Below are positions 40,319 through 53,382 of a DNA stretch of 64,000 nucleotides, in pieces. The DNA is taken from NCBI RefSeq assembly GCF_000282975.1, contig NZ_ALJC01000062.1, forward strand, positions 124,001 through 188,000, given 5' to 3'. Source of the DNA: Pseudomonas psychrophila HA-4 (GTDB lineage: Bacteria; Pseudomonadota; Gammaproteobacteria; Pseudomonadales; Pseudomonadaceae). Below the pieces are notes generated by a model. The model did not search any database and was not told where the DNA came from. It saw nothing but the letters and a program-made list of their open reading frames with translations. The position numbers were made by a program, and so were the translations under genes. Positions within the stretch are counted from its first letter, which is position 1. Every line of letters starts with the position of its first letter.

Positions 40319-40822
40319 CACGCACCTCGTGCCTGTTACTAGGGGTTTTTTGGATAGACCGCGAAGTATAGGGACTTCGCCCTTCTTAAAGAACCCTCTG
40401 CACAAAATTTAACCAGCTTGTGGATAAGGCAAGATAGATAAATAAATAGAGAAGAAATATTTAAAGCTTTGTTTTTATGTTTATTTCTATGCAGGCAGCT
40501 TTCTGTGGATAGATTTCTGAAAGCCTTATTTTACGTACTGTACAGAGATTCAAAAGTCTGTGGTCATGTGCCAATAAGGGCCGTGAATAAGTGGTTTAAG
40601 CCTGTGGGTAAAACAGGCGCTTATCCACAGGGGTGGTTATCATCAGTTTTAAGGCCTACTTACCCACTGAGCTGATGGCCAGTTATACACAGGGCTTATT
40701 TGAGTAAATTAGCAGTTGTTGCTCGTTAAACAGGCAGCCGAAAGCCGTCTGCATGAGTCATTCATCAGGCGGTCAGTCGATCGGGAAGGGATTAATGTGA
40801 TGAACGGCAGTCTGAGTGAGGC
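40319..40822. other. Origin-like intergenic region upstream of mnmG (DnaA boxes plus AT-rich stretch)
   Basis: A 504-base gap. It holds exact DnaA nonamers TGTGGATAA at 40419-40427 and TTATCCACA at 40621-40629, a consensus-type TTATACACA at 40683-40691 and a near-match TGTGGATAG at 40504-40512. Between the first two lies a very AT-rich stretch (about 40430-40500: AAATAAATAGAGAAGAAATA and following T-rich sequence) that could unwind easily. The layout, AT-rich tract flanked by boxes next to mnmG/gidA, resembles the E. coli-type origin position. No gene was recognised in it. Confidence 0.65.
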
Positions 40823-42439
40823 TTAAATAGGTTCGATCGACCACCCTTGGGGAGATGCAGAGAGCCTGTGGGTAATTCCAATCGCATCTAAAAAATTTTC
40901 GTCGTGTGAGGTCACGACCAAGGTACCGGGGTATTGGTTGAGCATGCTTTCTAGCGCCTGCACAGACGCGAGATCGAGGTGATTGACGGGTTCATCCAGC
41001 AGTAACAACTGCGCAGGCTGCTCGGCATAGAACACACAGGCCATTGCAGCCTTTAGCCGTTCGCCGCCACTGAGTTGTGCACAGGGACGATTAACATGCT
41101 CTGCACCAAGCCCTAGTTGCGCCAACCGGGTACGCAATTCACTCTCCGTGAATTGCCGATTGAGTGCCTGCAACTGCTCCAGAACTGAAGATTCAAGGTT
41201 CAGCAATGCCAGATGCTGATCGAGATAGGTCGTTTTAACACGGATATCCGCCAGCCCTGCCAGGATCGGTACCTGGCCAGCCAATACCTTGAGTACCGTT
41301 GATTTGCCACAGCCATTGGGTCCGAGCAAGGCAACCCGCTGGCCCCGACTAAGCGTCAGGCTGAGTGTGCGCAGCGGTTCGACGCCACAAGGCAGGCGTG
41401 CTTCAACCAACTCAGCGATATGGGCAGCGCTGTGCTGGCTCGCTGTGGGGGCATAGACAAACACGGGCTGCTGCCCTTCAACCTGGCTGGCAGCCTGCCG
41501 GACGCGCACCGATAGCGCTTCGCGCGCGGCTTGCTGATGCTGCTGCCATTTGCCGTTGCTGTTTTGACTTCGCTCCTTTTGCCGGCCCAGCAAAATCTTC
41601 GCCTGATTACCGGTGCTGGCGGACTTGCTGCCCCGTGACCGTCTGCGTTCAAGCTGTTCCGCCTGCTCGCGCAACCGTTGTTCTTGTCGATTTCGTTCAA
41701 GTTTTGCGTGGGCCAGTTGCTGCTCGGCGACGGTTTTTTGCTGCGCTTTGGCCTGTGCATAAAACGAATAACCACCGCCGTAGCTGGCCAGCCCCAAGGC
41801 TGAGAGTTCGAGGATGCGCGTCATGGGCTCCAGTAACTCACGGTCATGGCTGATCACCAGCAACGCCTTGGGCCAATGGCTGAGTTGCGCCTGCAGTACC
41901 AAACGCTGCTCACGGTCCAGATGATTGGTCGGTTCATCCAGAATCAGCAGATCGGCCTGTGTCATAAACGCCCCCATCAGTGCGACACGCATGGCTTCGC
42001 CCCCACTGAGCCGTGAGGTTGGGGTTGAAGGCATGAGGTGCTCGAGGTTGTTGTGCGCCAATTGGTCGAGTAACAGCTGACGAATGTTCCATTGCTCGCC
42101 TACAGCGTCAAAGTCCGCTTGTGCAGTACTGCCTTGTTCAATGCGTTCCAGCGCGTTGATGAGAGGTCGTACGCCGGCCAGATCGGCGACTGTCTGCCCC
42201 GGTGCATGGGTGATGTGCTGCGTCAGGTAATACACCTTCTCGGTACGCAGGCAACGCCCAGCGGTAGGAGAAATATCCCCGGCAATCAGACGGGCCAATA
42301 CACTTTTACCCACACCATTACGCCCGACCAGGCCGGTATGGCGTTGATCGAGATGTAGGTTGAGGTCAGAAAATAGCGAGCTGCCATCAGGCAACTGATA
42401 GGAAACGCCTTCCAGCGTGACACAGGTAGCGTGAGTCAT
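40823..42439 (-). CDS. ABC-F family ATPase
   Basis: A 538-residue soluble protein with two ABC domains and no membrane segment. Domain 1 has GRNGVGKS (39-46), signature LSGGEAMRVAL and DEPTNHLD; a Lys/Arg/Gln-rich linker (about residues 225-290) follows; domain 2 has GPNGCGKST, LSGGERLKAAM and LLLDEPVNHLDL, in which Val replaces Thr. ABC-F proteins act on ribosomes or, in some groups, protect them from antibiotics; the subgroup here is not clear. ATG 42439 (MTHATCV) is preceded by GGAG. It lies between mnmG and mnmE, which are neighbours or closer in many pseudomonads. Confidence 0.85.
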   Translation of the reverse strand: MTHATCVTLEGVSYQLPDGSSLFSDLNLHLDQRHTGLVGRNGVGKSVLARLIAGDISPTAGRCLRTEKVYYLTQHITHAPGQTVADLAGVRPLINALERIEQGSTAQADFDAVGEQWNIRQLLLDQLAHNNLEHLMPSTPTSRLSGGEAMRVALMGAFMTQADLLILDEPTNHLDREQRLVLQAQLSHWPKALLVISHDRELLEPMTRILELSALGLASYGGGYSFYAQAKAQQKTVAEQQLAHAKLERNRQEQRLREQAEQLERRRSRGSKSASTGNQAKILLGRQKERSQNSNGKWQQHQQAAREALSVRVRQAASQVEGQQPVFVYAPTASQHSAAHIAELVEARLPCGVEPLRTLSLTLSRGQRVALLGPNGCGKSTVLKVLAGQVPILAGLADIRVKTTYLDQHLALLNLESSVLEQLQALNRQFTESELRTRLAQLGLGAEHVNRPCAQLSGGERLKAAMACVFYAEQPAQLLLLDEPVNHLDLASVQALESMLNQYPGTLVVTSHDENFLDAIGITHRLSASPQGWSIEPI

Positions 42440-42537
42440 ACGCACTCCAGAGATGCACAGATCTACCCCCCTGTTGCAGGGGAATTAAGAACTGGCCGCA
42501 AAAATTGCGGCGGCATCAATGGCGCATTGGACTAGTA

Positions 42538-42609
42538 CCTGTAGGAAAAGGCTGGTGTCGCGATCTTTTAACAGATCAAAAGATCGCGAGGCAAGCTTGT
42601 CCTTACAGG
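42538..42609. repeat. REP-like inverted repeat, copy 7
   Basis: CCTGTAGGAAAAGGCTGGTGTCGCGATCTTT, TAACAGATCAA, AAGATCGCGAGGCAAGCTTGTCCTTACAGG (outer ends CCTGTAGG / CCTTACAGG match). It sits between mnmE and the ABC-F gene on the same strand. Confidence 0.8.
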
Positions 42610-42619
42610 TTGCGGGGCA

Positions 42620-43987
42620 TTATTTACCGATACAGAAGCTGGAGAAGATCCGCCCCAGCAGGTCATCCGAACTGAATGCCCCCGTAATCTCGCCCAACGA
42701 TTGCTGCGCCATACGTAAATCTTCGGCCAGTAACTCTCCGGCGCCCGCCAGCGTCAGCTGTGCACGCCCATGCTCAAGGGCATCGCTGGCGTGCTGCAAC
42801 GCCTCTAGGTGACGACGACGTGCGCTGAAGCTGCTCTCGGAAGTCTGCTCGTAGCCCATGCAGGCCTTAAGGTGCTCACGCAGTAAATCCAGACCCTCCG
42901 TTGATCGGGCACTGAGGCTGATCGTTACATGGCCATCGGCGCTGACTTCAAGGCTCACCGCTTCACCGCTAAGGTCCGCCTTGTTACGAATCAAGGTGAC
43001 GTTGGCGGGGTCCGGGCGCTGTTCCAAAAACTCGGGCCATAACGCGAAAGGATCATCAGCTTCCGGTGCTGTCGCATCCACCACCAGCAACACGCGATCC
43101 GCTTCACCAATGGCTTTGAGCGCCCGCTGCACACCGATTTTCTCGACCTGGTCGTCGGTGTCGCGCAAGCCAGCAGTGTCGACCACGTGCAGCGGCATGC
43201 CGTCGATGTGGATATGTTCACGCAGCACGTCGCGGGTAGTACCGGCGATCTCCGTCACGATGGCCGCTTCACGTCCGGCCAGCGCGTTGAGCAAGCTGGA
43301 TTTACCGGCATTGGGACGGCCGGCAATCACCACCGTCATGCCATCGCGCAGCAATGCGCCCTGACCCGCTTCGCGCTTAACGGTGGATAACTCTTCGCGC
43401 ACGTTGTCGAGCATGCCCAATACATGGCCATCAGCCAAAAAGTCGATCTCTTCCTCAGGGAAGTCAATCGCTGCTTCGACATAGATGCGCAAACTGATCA
43501 GTTGCTCGGTCAACTTATGCACACGTTGGGAGAAAGCGCCCTGCAAGGAGCGCAATGCGTTGCGTGCCGCTTGTGCAGAACTGGCTTCGATAAGGTCGGC
43601 AATCGCCTCGGCTTGCGCCAGATCGAGTTTGTCATTCAAAAATGCACGTTCACTGAATTCGCCTGGGCGGGCCAAGCGGCAACCCAGTTGAATACAGCGT
43701 TGCAGCAACATATCGAGAACGATCGGGCCACCGTGACCTTGCAACTCCAGCACGTCTTCGCCAGTAAACGAGTTTGGCCCCGGGAAATAAAGCGCGATGC
43801 CTTCGTCCAGCACTTCACTGTTTTCACCATAAAACGGCCCGTAATGGGCATAGCGCGGTTTCAGTTCGCGCTCAGTGAAGGCGTGTGCGGCGATACTGGC
43901 GAGTGGCCCGGAAATACGCACGATCCCCACACCGCCTCGGCCTTGGGCAGTCGCCACAGCAGCAATAGTTTGTGCCGGAACACTCAT
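42620..43987 (-). CDS. mnmE: tRNA modification GTPase MnmE
   Basis: A 455-residue K+-activated GTPase that acts with MnmG. N-terminal tetrahydrofolate-binding domain ([26 protein letters not shown], then the conserved [15 protein letters not shown]), G domain with [14 protein letters not shown] (about residues 220-233), [10 protein letters not shown] and NKADL, and the C-terminal CIGK motif. ATG 43987 is preceded by GAGGCC; the in-frame start at 44008 is less likely. Downstream of yidC with a terminator between. Confidence 0.96.
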   Translation of the reverse strand: MSVPAQTIAAVATAQGRGGVGIVRISGPLASIAAHAFTERELKPRYAHYGPFYGENSEVLDEGIALYFPGPNSFTGEDVLELQGHGGPIVLDMLLQRCIQLGCRLARPGEFSERAFLNDKLDLAQAEAIADLIEASSAQAARNALRSLQGAFSQRVHKLTEQLISLRIYVEAAIDFPEEEIDFLADGHVLGMLDNVREELSTVKREAGQGALLRDGMTVVIAGRPNAGKSSLLNALAGREAAIVTEIAGTTRDVLREHIHIDGMPLHVVDTAGLRDTDDQVEKIGVQRALKAIGEADRVLLVVDATAPEADDPFALWPEFLEQRPDPANVTLIRNKADLSGEAVSLEVSADGHVTISLSARSTEGLDLLREHLKACMGYEQTSESSFSARRRHLEALQHASDALEHGRAQLTLAGAGELLAEDLRMAQQSLGEITGAFSSDDLLGRIFSSFCIGK

Positions 43988-44022
43988 AAAGACAGGCCTC
44001 AAAAACAAAAGTGACAGATAGC

Positions 44023-44047
44023 AAAACGCCCCACTAGGGGGCGTTTT
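44023..44047 (-). terminator. Terminator after yidC
   Basis: AAAACGCCCC, loop ACTAG, GGGGCGTTTT hairpin 22 bases after the yidC stop on the minus strand, with the TTTT inside the stem. It ends the rpmH-rnpA-yidD-yidC transcript before mnmE. Confidence 0.8.
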
Positions 44048-44069
44048 GAGTGGTGATCAACAGAGTAAG

Positions 44070-45752
44070 TTAAGCAGCTGCTTTTTTGGTAGCGGCTTCA
44101 ACCTTACGTGTGATGTACCACTGTTGAGCGATGGACAGGCAGTTGTTCACAACCCAGTACAGCACCAGACCAGCCGGGAACCACAGGAAGAAGAAGGTGA
44201 AGATGATTGGCATCAGCTTCATTACCTTGGCCTGCATCGGATCCGGAGGAGTCGGGTTCAGACGCTGCTGGATGAACATGGTTGCGCCCATGATGATCGG
44301 CAGAATGAAGAACGGGTCTTTGATCGACAAGTCGGTAATCCAGAGCATGAACGGCGCCTGGCGCATTTCAACACTTTCCAGAAGTACCCAGTACAAGGAC
44401 AGGAACACCGGCATCTGCACCAGAATCGGCAAGCAGCCGCCCAGTGGATTGATCTTCTCTTTCTTGTACAGCTCCATCATCGCTTGCGACATTTTTTGGC
44501 GATCATCACCGAACTGCTCTTTCAGAGCGGCCAGTTTTGGTGCCACAGCGCGCATGCGTGCCATCGATTTGTAGCTGGCGGCCGACAATGGGAAGAAAAT
44601 CCCTTTGATCAGCATGGTCAGGAAGATAATCGACCAACCCCAGTTACCCACCAAGCTGTGGATATGTTGCAGCAACCAGAAAATTGGCTGAGCAATGAAC
44701 CACAGAATGCCGTAGTCGACAGTCAGCTCCAGACCTGGGGATAACTCTTTGAGTACACCCTGGCTTTTTGGACCTGCGTACAACGTAGCGCTGGTTTCAG
44801 CAGTTTTGCCTGGCTCAACGGTCAAGGTTGGGCCAGTAAAACCGATGATGTAGTTGCCTTGGCTATCTTTGCGGGTCTGAACGACGTTGTTATCGCCTTT
44901 CTGAGGAATCCACGCAGTCACAAAGTAGTGTTGCAGCCAAGCAACCCAGCCACCTTGAACGGTTTCTTTCAGTTGGCCCTTGTCGATATCTTTCATCGAC
45001 ACTTTTTTGTACGGTTCTGCACTTGTCCACAGGGCTGCGCCCAGGTAAGTCGCAGTGCCGGTGGCGGTGCTGGAAGAAGGATCAGAGCTGGCGTCGCGTT
45101 TCAATTGCGCGAACAGGTTACCGGTCCACGGCTTGCTGCTCTCGTTATCAATCAAATAGCTGACTTGAACATCGTACAGGCCACGCTTAAGCGTGAAACG
45201 TTTGATGTAGTTGACGCCGTTTTCGCTGAATTTCAGGTCAACGACCAACTGATCCTGGCCTGGAGCCAGTTCAAACGTCTTTTTGTCTGCACTGAAAACC
45301 GGACGACCGGCAGTCCGAGCATCCGGTCCGTCAACGCCAGTCAGGCCACTTTGTGCCAGATAGGTACGCTCACCGCCGTTATCGAACAGCTGGAAAGGAA
45401 CATCCGGGTGGTCTTGGCGACGTGGATAAAGCGGCAGACGCAGTTGGGCAATGTCACCACCCTGTGGATCAATCGCGATGTCCAGAACATCCGTTTTTAC
45501 GTGGATGAGGTCTTTGCTGGCAGCAACCGGTGCTTCAGTTGGTGTGCTGCTATCAGTATTGGCGCTGGGTACATCGGCACTGTTCGAAGCGTTGTTACCT
45601 GGCACCGTATCAGGCAAAGCCTGTGGAGTGGAGCTGGCGGCAACATTCTGAGTCGGCAGGGCAGCTTGGCCGTAATCCTGGTTCCATTTCAGAACCATAA
45701 CGTAGGACACGACTGCTAGAGCGACGATCAGGATCGTGCGTTTAATATCCAT
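44070..45752 (-). CDS. yidC: Membrane protein insertase YidC
   Basis: A 560-residue insertase. N-terminal membrane anchor MDIKRTILIVALAVVSYVMVLKWNQ, a long periplasmic beta-rich domain (about residues 40-320), then the five-helix insertase core: LVGNWGWSIIFLTMLIKGIFFPLSAASYKSMARMRAVAPKLAALKEQFGDDRQKMSQAMMELYKKEKINPLGGCLPILVQMPVFLSLYWVLLESVEMR, with the conserved cytosolic hydrophilic hairpin. ATG 45752 is the start; the 20 extra upstream residues in the open frame are not homologous. Cotranscribed with yidD. Confidence 0.97.
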   Translation of the reverse strand: MDIKRTILIVALAVVSYVMVLKWNQDYGQAALPTQNVAASSTPQALPDTVPGNNASNSADVPSANTDSSTPTEAPVAASKDLIHVKTDVLDIAIDPQGGDIAQLRLPLYPRRQDHPDVPFQLFDNGGERTYLAQSGLTGVDGPDARTAGRPVFSADKKTFELAPGQDQLVVDLKFSENGVNYIKRFTLKRGLYDVQVSYLIDNESSKPWTGNLFAQLKRDASSDPSSSTATGTATYLGAALWTSAEPYKKVSMKDIDKGQLKETVQGGWVAWLQHYFVTAWIPQKGDNNVVQTRKDSQGNYIIGFTGPTLTVEPGKTAETSATLYAGPKSQGVLKELSPGLELTVDYGILWFIAQPIFWLLQHIHSLVGNWGWSIIFLTMLIKGIFFPLSAASYKSMARMRAVAPKLAALKEQFGDDRQKMSQAMMELYKKEKINPLGGCLPILVQMPVFLSLYWVLLESVEMRQAPFMLWITDLSIKDPFFILPIIMGATMFIQQRLNPTPPDPMQAKVMKLMPIIFTFFFLWFPAGLVLYWVVNNCLSIAQQWYITRKVEAATKKAAA

Positions 45753-45765
45753 GATTACTCGGCCA

Positions 45766-45999
45766 TCAAGAAGAACGGGAGGTAGGGATAGGTGGAACCG
45801 GGTCGTAACCACCGGGATTCCACGGGTGACAGCGACCTAAACGACGAAAGGTCAGCCAGCCGCCGCGAAGAACGCCATGATTTTCGATGGCTTCCATCGC
45901 GTAGCAGGAACAACTGGGGTAGAAACGGCAGTGGCTGGCCATCAAAGGACTAATGGCATAACGATAAAACTGGATCGGAAGGATCGCCAGTTTACGCAT
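45766..45999 (-). CDS. yidD: Membrane protein insertion efficiency factor YidD
   Basis: A 77-residue basic protein: [68 protein letters not shown]. The conserved Cys residues and the RFYPSCSxYAxEAI and RCHPWxxGGYDP motifs define the family. Sits between rnpA (8-base overlap) and yidC, as in most bacteria. Confidence 0.95.
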   Translation of the reverse strand: MRKLAILPIQFYRYAISPLMASHCRFYPSCSCYAMEAIENHGVLRGGWLTFRRLGRCHPWNPGGYDPVPPIPTSRSS

Positions 46000-46399
46000 C
46001 AGGACTGCCTACCCCTACAGTTTCGGTTTTAACCGCTGGAACTGGCGTGTTACGGGCCAGGCGTTTCCAGAGTTTGCCGAAATGCTGAATCAATTCGGGG
46101 TTCTCTACGTCACCCAAACCTTTGCGCGCGACGATAACGATATCCCAACCGACCAGTTGATCCTGGTGGAGACGAAACGATTCACGCATCAAACGCTTAA
46201 GGCGATTGCGCTGAACGGAGAGCTTTACGCTCTTTTTCCCGATCACTAACCCCAGGCGGGGGTGATCAAGATCGTTGCTGCGCGCAAGGAGCAGGAGATT
46301 TTTCCCCGGAACCTTGCCGGTGGGGGAGTCAAAGACTGCCTTGAAATGTCGGGGAGTGAGTAACCGCTTTTCCCGACTGAAGTCCTGACTCACCACCAT
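45992..46399 (-). CDS. rnpA: Ribonuclease P protein component
   Basis: A 135-residue basic protein that assists the RNase P RNA in 5' processing of tRNA precursors. [31 protein letters not shown] (about residues 45-75) is the conserved RNR motif. Starts [26 protein letters not shown] with ATG 46399 (or the following GTG). Ten bases after rpmH; ends overlapping yidD. Confidence 0.95.
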   Translation of the reverse strand: MVVSQDFSREKRLLTPRHFKAVFDSPTGKVPGKNLLLLARSNDLDHPRLGLVIGKKSVKLSVQRNRLKRLMRESFRLHQDQLVGWDIVIVARKGLGDVENPELIQHFGKLWKRLARNTPVPAVKTETVGVGSPDA

Positions 46400-46409
46400 T
46401 GTCTGATTA

Positions 46410-46544
46410 TCAAACTGCCAGACGCGCACGGCCTTTGGCGCGGCGACGCGACAGGACTGCACGGCCGTTTTTAGTAGCCATGCGAGCACGGAAACCGTGA
46501 GTGCGGGCGCGTTTGATAGTGCTTGGTTGGAAAGTACGTTTCAT
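46410..46544 (-). CDS. rpmH: 50S ribosomal protein L34
   Basis: A 44-residue highly basic protein reading [18 protein letters not shown], then [18 protein letters not shown] and KGRARLAV. Too short to stand out as an open frame but unmistakable. Its ATG is at 46542-46544 and stop at 46410-46412. First gene of the rpmH-rnpA-yidD-yidC unit, adjacent to oriC. Confidence 0.97.
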   Translation of the reverse strand: MKRTFQPSTIKRARTHGFRARMATKNGRAVLSRRRAKGRARLAV

Positions 46545-46604
46545 GTCGTGCTACCTGGTTCGTCCACAACGGGCCGGAATGGCCCCCGTTTTAAGAGACC
46601 GGCG

Positions 46605-46633
46605 ATTCTAGAGAATGCAAGGCAATAGGTCAA
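46605..46633 (-). promoter_or_regulatory. rpmH promoter
   Basis: On the minus strand TTGACC (46628-46633), 17 bases, then TAGAAT (46605-46610), each matching five of six consensus bases, 61 bases before the rpmH ATG. Good sigma-70-type pair. Confidence 0.7.
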
Positions 46634-47034
46634 TTTCCAACCAACGTTAACCGCTAAATAGATGCCTGGGGTTTTGCACAAGCTTTTTGTCAGCCAACTA
46701 TAAAAATAAAGAAACGAAGTATTTGAAGCTCTTTTATAAAGCTTATTAAACTTAGAGCCGCACTCTTCTGTGGATAAGTCAAAGCAGCCCATATAATTCA
46801 AGGTGTACAGAGAATGACAACACTGTCGAGAAGCCGTGCTCTGCCTGTGCTACAACCTCGGATAAGCTGTGCATGAAACACCTCTTTATCCACAGGCCAG
46901 TTATGCACAGACTTTCGACCCCACTTGTGCAATGAGCTTAGGCCCGCTTATCCACAGACCTTATGCACATACCATTTGTCGCTTTGTTCACAGCGAAAAG
47001 CGTGATCTCTCCTTATAGGCAGGCAACCTACGTG

Positions 47035-47063
47035 TGGATAAGTACGCGAGTGGTCGCTACAAT
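47035..47063 (+). promoter_or_regulatory. dnaA promoter overlapping a DnaA box
   Basis: -35 TGGATA (47035-47040), 17-base spacer, -10 TACAAT (47058-47063), 45 bases upstream of the dnaA start. The -35 lies inside the DnaA box 47033-47041, which would let DnaA repress its own transcription. Confidence 0.6.
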
Positions 47064-47107
47064 GGCGCCTGTTTTTGCCTCACCGGCTTTCAACTTAGGG
47101 GATATCC

Positions 47108-48625
47108 GTGTCAGTGGAACTTTGGCAGCAGTGCGTAGAGCTTTTGCGCGATGAGCTGCCTGCCCAGCAATTCAACACCTGGATCCGTCCACTACAGGTC
47201 GAAGCCGAAGGCGACGAGTTGCGCGTGTATGCACCCAATCGGTTTGTTCTCGACTGGGTTAACGAGAAGTATCTGAGCCGTTTGCTTGAACTGCTGAATG
47301 AGCACAGCAATGGCATGGCGCCCGCGTTGTCCTTATTAATAGGCAGTAAGCGCAGTTCGGCACCTCGTGCTGCGCCCAACGCGCCATTAGCGGCGGCAGC
47401 CTCTCAACAGGCTTCGACGCCAGCACCTGCGCCAAACACTCAGTCAAACGCAGCCCCCACTCCTGCTCCGACCCCTAAGCAGGCGGCCGAAGCGAGCGAA
47501 GAGCCTTCGCGCGACAGCTTCGATCCGATGGCGGGTGCCAGCTCGCAACAAGCGCCAGTACGTGCCGAGCAACGTACTGTTCAGGTTGAAGGTGCGCTCA
47601 AGCACACCAGCTACCTGAACCGCACCTTCACCTTCGAGAACTTCGTAGAGGGTAAGTCCAACCAACTGGCCCGCGCTGCGGCTTGGCAGGTTGCGGACAA
47701 TCCCAAGCACGGTTACAACCCGCTCTTCCTTTATGGCGGTGTAGGTTTGGGTAAGACGCACTTGATGCACGCGGTGGGTAACCATCTATTAAAGAAGAAT
47801 CCGAATGCCAAGGTCGTGTACCTGCATTCCGAGCGTTTTGTAGCCGATATGGTCAAGGCCTTGCAGCTCAACGCTATCAACGAGTTCAAGCGCTTTTACC
47901 GTTCGGTCGACGCGCTGCTCATCGATGACATTCAATTCTTTGCGCGTAAAGAGCGGTCCCAGGAAGAGTTCTTCCATACCTTCAACGCCCTGCTTGAAGG
48001 CGGTCAGCAAGTCATTCTGACCAGCGACCGATACCCCAAAGAGATCGAAGGTCTCGAAGAGCGTCTCAAATCCCGCTTCGGCTGGGGATTGACAGTGGCC
48101 GTTGAGCCGCCAGAGCTCGAAACGCGAGTCGCGATCTTGATGAAGAAGGCAGACCAGGCCAAGGTTGACCTGCCCCACGATGCCGCCTTCTTTATTGCTC
48201 AACGCATTCGCTCCAACGTGCGTGAGCTTGAAGGTGCGCTCAAGCGGGTCATCGCTCACTCACACTTCATGGGCCGCGACATCACCATTGAGTTGATTCG
48301 CGAATCCCTGAAAGACTTGTTGGCGTTGCAAGATAAGCTTGTCTCTGTGGATAACATCCAGCGCACAGTGGCCGAGTATTACAAGATCAAAATTTCGGAC
48401 CTGCTCTCCAAGCGTCGTTCACGCTCGGTAGCACGTCCCCGCCAGGTTGCCATGGCGCTGTCCAAAGAGCTGACCAACCACAGCCTGCCGGAAATTGGCG
48501 ACGTGTTTGGTGGTCGCGATCACACGACAGTCTTGCACGCATGCCGCAAGATCAACGAACTCAAGGAATCCGACGCGGACATCCGCGAGGACTACAAGAA
48601 CCTGCTGCGAACCCTGACAACCTGA
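47108..48625 (+). CDS. dnaA: Chromosomal replication initiator DnaA
   Basis: A 505-residue AAA+ initiator. Domain I ([30 protein letters not shown]), a long Ala/Pro/Gln-rich domain II (about residues 85-150), AAA+ domain III with [14 protein letters not shown] and [12 protein letters not shown], and DNA-binding domain IV with [43 protein letters not shown] start at 47108, 7 bases after AGGGGATATC. An exact DnaA nonamer lies inside at 48356. Opens the dnaA-dnaN-recF-gyrB cluster. Confidence 0.98.
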   Translation: MSVELWQQCVELLRDELPAQQFNTWIRPLQVEAEGDELRVYAPNRFVLDWVNEKYLSRLLELLNEHSNGMAPALSLLIGSKRSSAPRAAPNAPLAAAASQQASTPAPAPNTQSNAAPTPAPTPKQAAEASEEPSRDSFDPMAGASSQQAPVRAEQRTVQVEGALKHTSYLNRTFTFENFVEGKSNQLARAAAWQVADNPKHGYNPLFLYGGVGLGKTHLMHAVGNHLLKKNPNAKVVYLHSERFVADMVKALQLNAINEFKRFYRSVDALLIDDIQFFARKERSQEEFFHTFNALLEGGQQVILTSDRYPKEIEGLEERLKSRFGWGLTVAVEPPELETRVAILMKKADQAKVDLPHDAAFFIAQRIRSNVRELEGALKRVIAHSHFMGRDITIELIRESLKDLLALQDKLVSVDNIQRTVAEYYKIKISDLLSKRRSRSVARPRQVAMALSKELTNHSLPEIGDVFGGRDHTTVLHACRKINELKESDADIREDYKNLLRTLTT

Positions 48626-48663
48626 TGACACCAACGCAGCTTATTAAGGCAAGGGACTAGACC

Positions 48664-49767
48664 ATGCATTTCACCATTCAACGCGAAGCCCTGTTGAAAC
48701 CCCTGCAACTGGTCGCAGGCGTCGTTGAACGCCGCCAGACCTTGCCGGTTTTGTCCAACGTGCTGTTGGTTGTCGAAGGCCAGCAACTGTCGCTGACCGG
48801 TACCGACCTTGAAGTCGAACTGGTCGGTCGCGTCCAGCTCGAAGAACCGGCCGAGCCCGGCGAGATCACCGTACCCGCGCGCAAGCTGATGGATATTTGC
48901 AAAAGCTTGCCCAACGATGCACTGATCGACATCAAGCTTGATGATCAGAAACTGGTGGTCAAGGCAGGCCGCAGCCGCTTCACCCTGTCAACCTTGCCAG
49001 CCAATGATTTCCCGACGGTTGAAGAAGGCCCGGGTTCGCTGACGTGCAGCCTGCAGCAAAGCAAACTGCGCCGCCTGATCGAACGTACCAGCTTCGCCAT
49101 GGCTCAGCAGGACGTTCGTTACTACCTCAACGGCATGCTGCTGGAAGTGTCTGCTGGTATCATCCGCGCAGTCGCCACTGACGGGCACCGTTTGGCCATG
49201 TGCTCGATGAAAGCCGACATTGGTCAGCCCGATCGTCACCAAGTGATCGTACCGCGCAAAGGTATTCTCGAACTGGCCCGCTTGCTGACCGAGCCGGACG
49301 GCGAAGTGAGCATCGTGTTGGGCGCGCACCACATCCGCGCCACCACCGGCGAGTTCACCTTCACCTCCAAGCTGGTTGATGGCAAGTTCCCGGACTACGA
49401 GCGTGTGCTGCCTAAAGGCGGTGACAAGGTGGTTATCGGTGACCGCCAGGTACTGCGTGAAGCGTTCAGCCGAACTGCGATCCTGTCCAACGAGAAGTAC
49501 CGTGGTATTCGTCTGCAATTGGCCAATGGCCAACTGAAAATCCAGGCCAATAACCCGGAGCAAGAAGAAGCGGAAGAAGAAGTGGGCGTTGATTACAACG
49601 GCGGCTCGCTCGAAATTGGATTCAACGTGAGCTACCTGCTGGACGTGCTGGGCGTGATGACCACTGAACAAGTGCGCCTCATCCTGTCTGACTCTAACAG
49701 CAGCGCCTTGGTGCAAGAGTCTGATAACGACGACTCGGCCTACGTTGTTATGCCGATGCGCCTGTAA
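48664..49767 (+). CDS. dnaN: DNA polymerase III beta sliding clamp
   Basis: A 367-residue clamp with three domains of similar fold: MHFTIQREALLKPLQLVAGVVERRQTLPVLSNVLL opens the first, DVRYYLNGMLLEVS (about residues 154-167) and DGHRLAMC mark the second, and the C-terminus SYVVMPMRL-type ending (AYVVMPMRL) is standard. Length as in E. coli. 38 bases after dnaA. Confidence 0.97.
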   Translation: MHFTIQREALLKPLQLVAGVVERRQTLPVLSNVLLVVEGQQLSLTGTDLEVELVGRVQLEEPAEPGEITVPARKLMDICKSLPNDALIDIKLDDQKLVVKAGRSRFTLSTLPANDFPTVEEGPGSLTCSLQQSKLRRLIERTSFAMAQQDVRYYLNGMLLEVSAGIIRAVATDGHRLAMCSMKADIGQPDRHQVIVPRKGILELARLLTEPDGEVSIVLGAHHIRATTGEFTFTSKLVDGKFPDYERVLPKGGDKVVIGDRQVLREAFSRTAILSNEKYRGIRLQLANGQLKIQANNPEQEEAEEEVGVDYNGGSLEIGFNVSYLLDVLGVMTTEQVRLILSDSNSSALVQESDNDDSAYVVMPMRL

Positions 49768-49788
49768 TCTATGCACAGCCCAAGCTAG

Positions 49789-53315
<3,527 letters not shown>

Positions 53316-53334
53316 CGGTGTAACGCGCAGTACC

Positions 53335-53366
53335 AAAAAGGCCAACGCTGAGCGTTGGCCTTTTTT
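53335..53366 (+). terminator. Terminator after gyrB
   Basis: AAAAAGGCCAACGC, loop TGA, GCGTTGGCCTTTTTT: a 14-bp perfect stem ending in a six-T run, 19 bases after the gyrB stop. It also faces the end of the convergent LysR gene and may serve both. Confidence 0.9.
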
Positions 53367-53382
53367 ATTGAGCAAATAATAA

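Larger units (their letters stand above)
46545..47107. other. oriC: Chromosomal replication origin oriC
   Basis: Intergenic region between rpmH and dnaA. It has an AT-rich unwinding candidate at about 46688-46751 (ATAAAAATAAAG, TTTTATAAAGCTTATTAAAC) and a row of DnaA boxes: TGTGGATAA 46769-46777, TTATCCACA 46886-46894, TTATGCACA 46901-46909, TTATCCACA 46948-46956, TTATGCACA 46961-46969, TGTGGATAA 47033-47041, plus a weaker TTGTTCACA 46984-46992. The pairs 46886/46901 and 46948/46961 repeat with similar spacing. The position between rpmH and dnaA is the established Pseudomonas origin. Confidence 0.9.
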
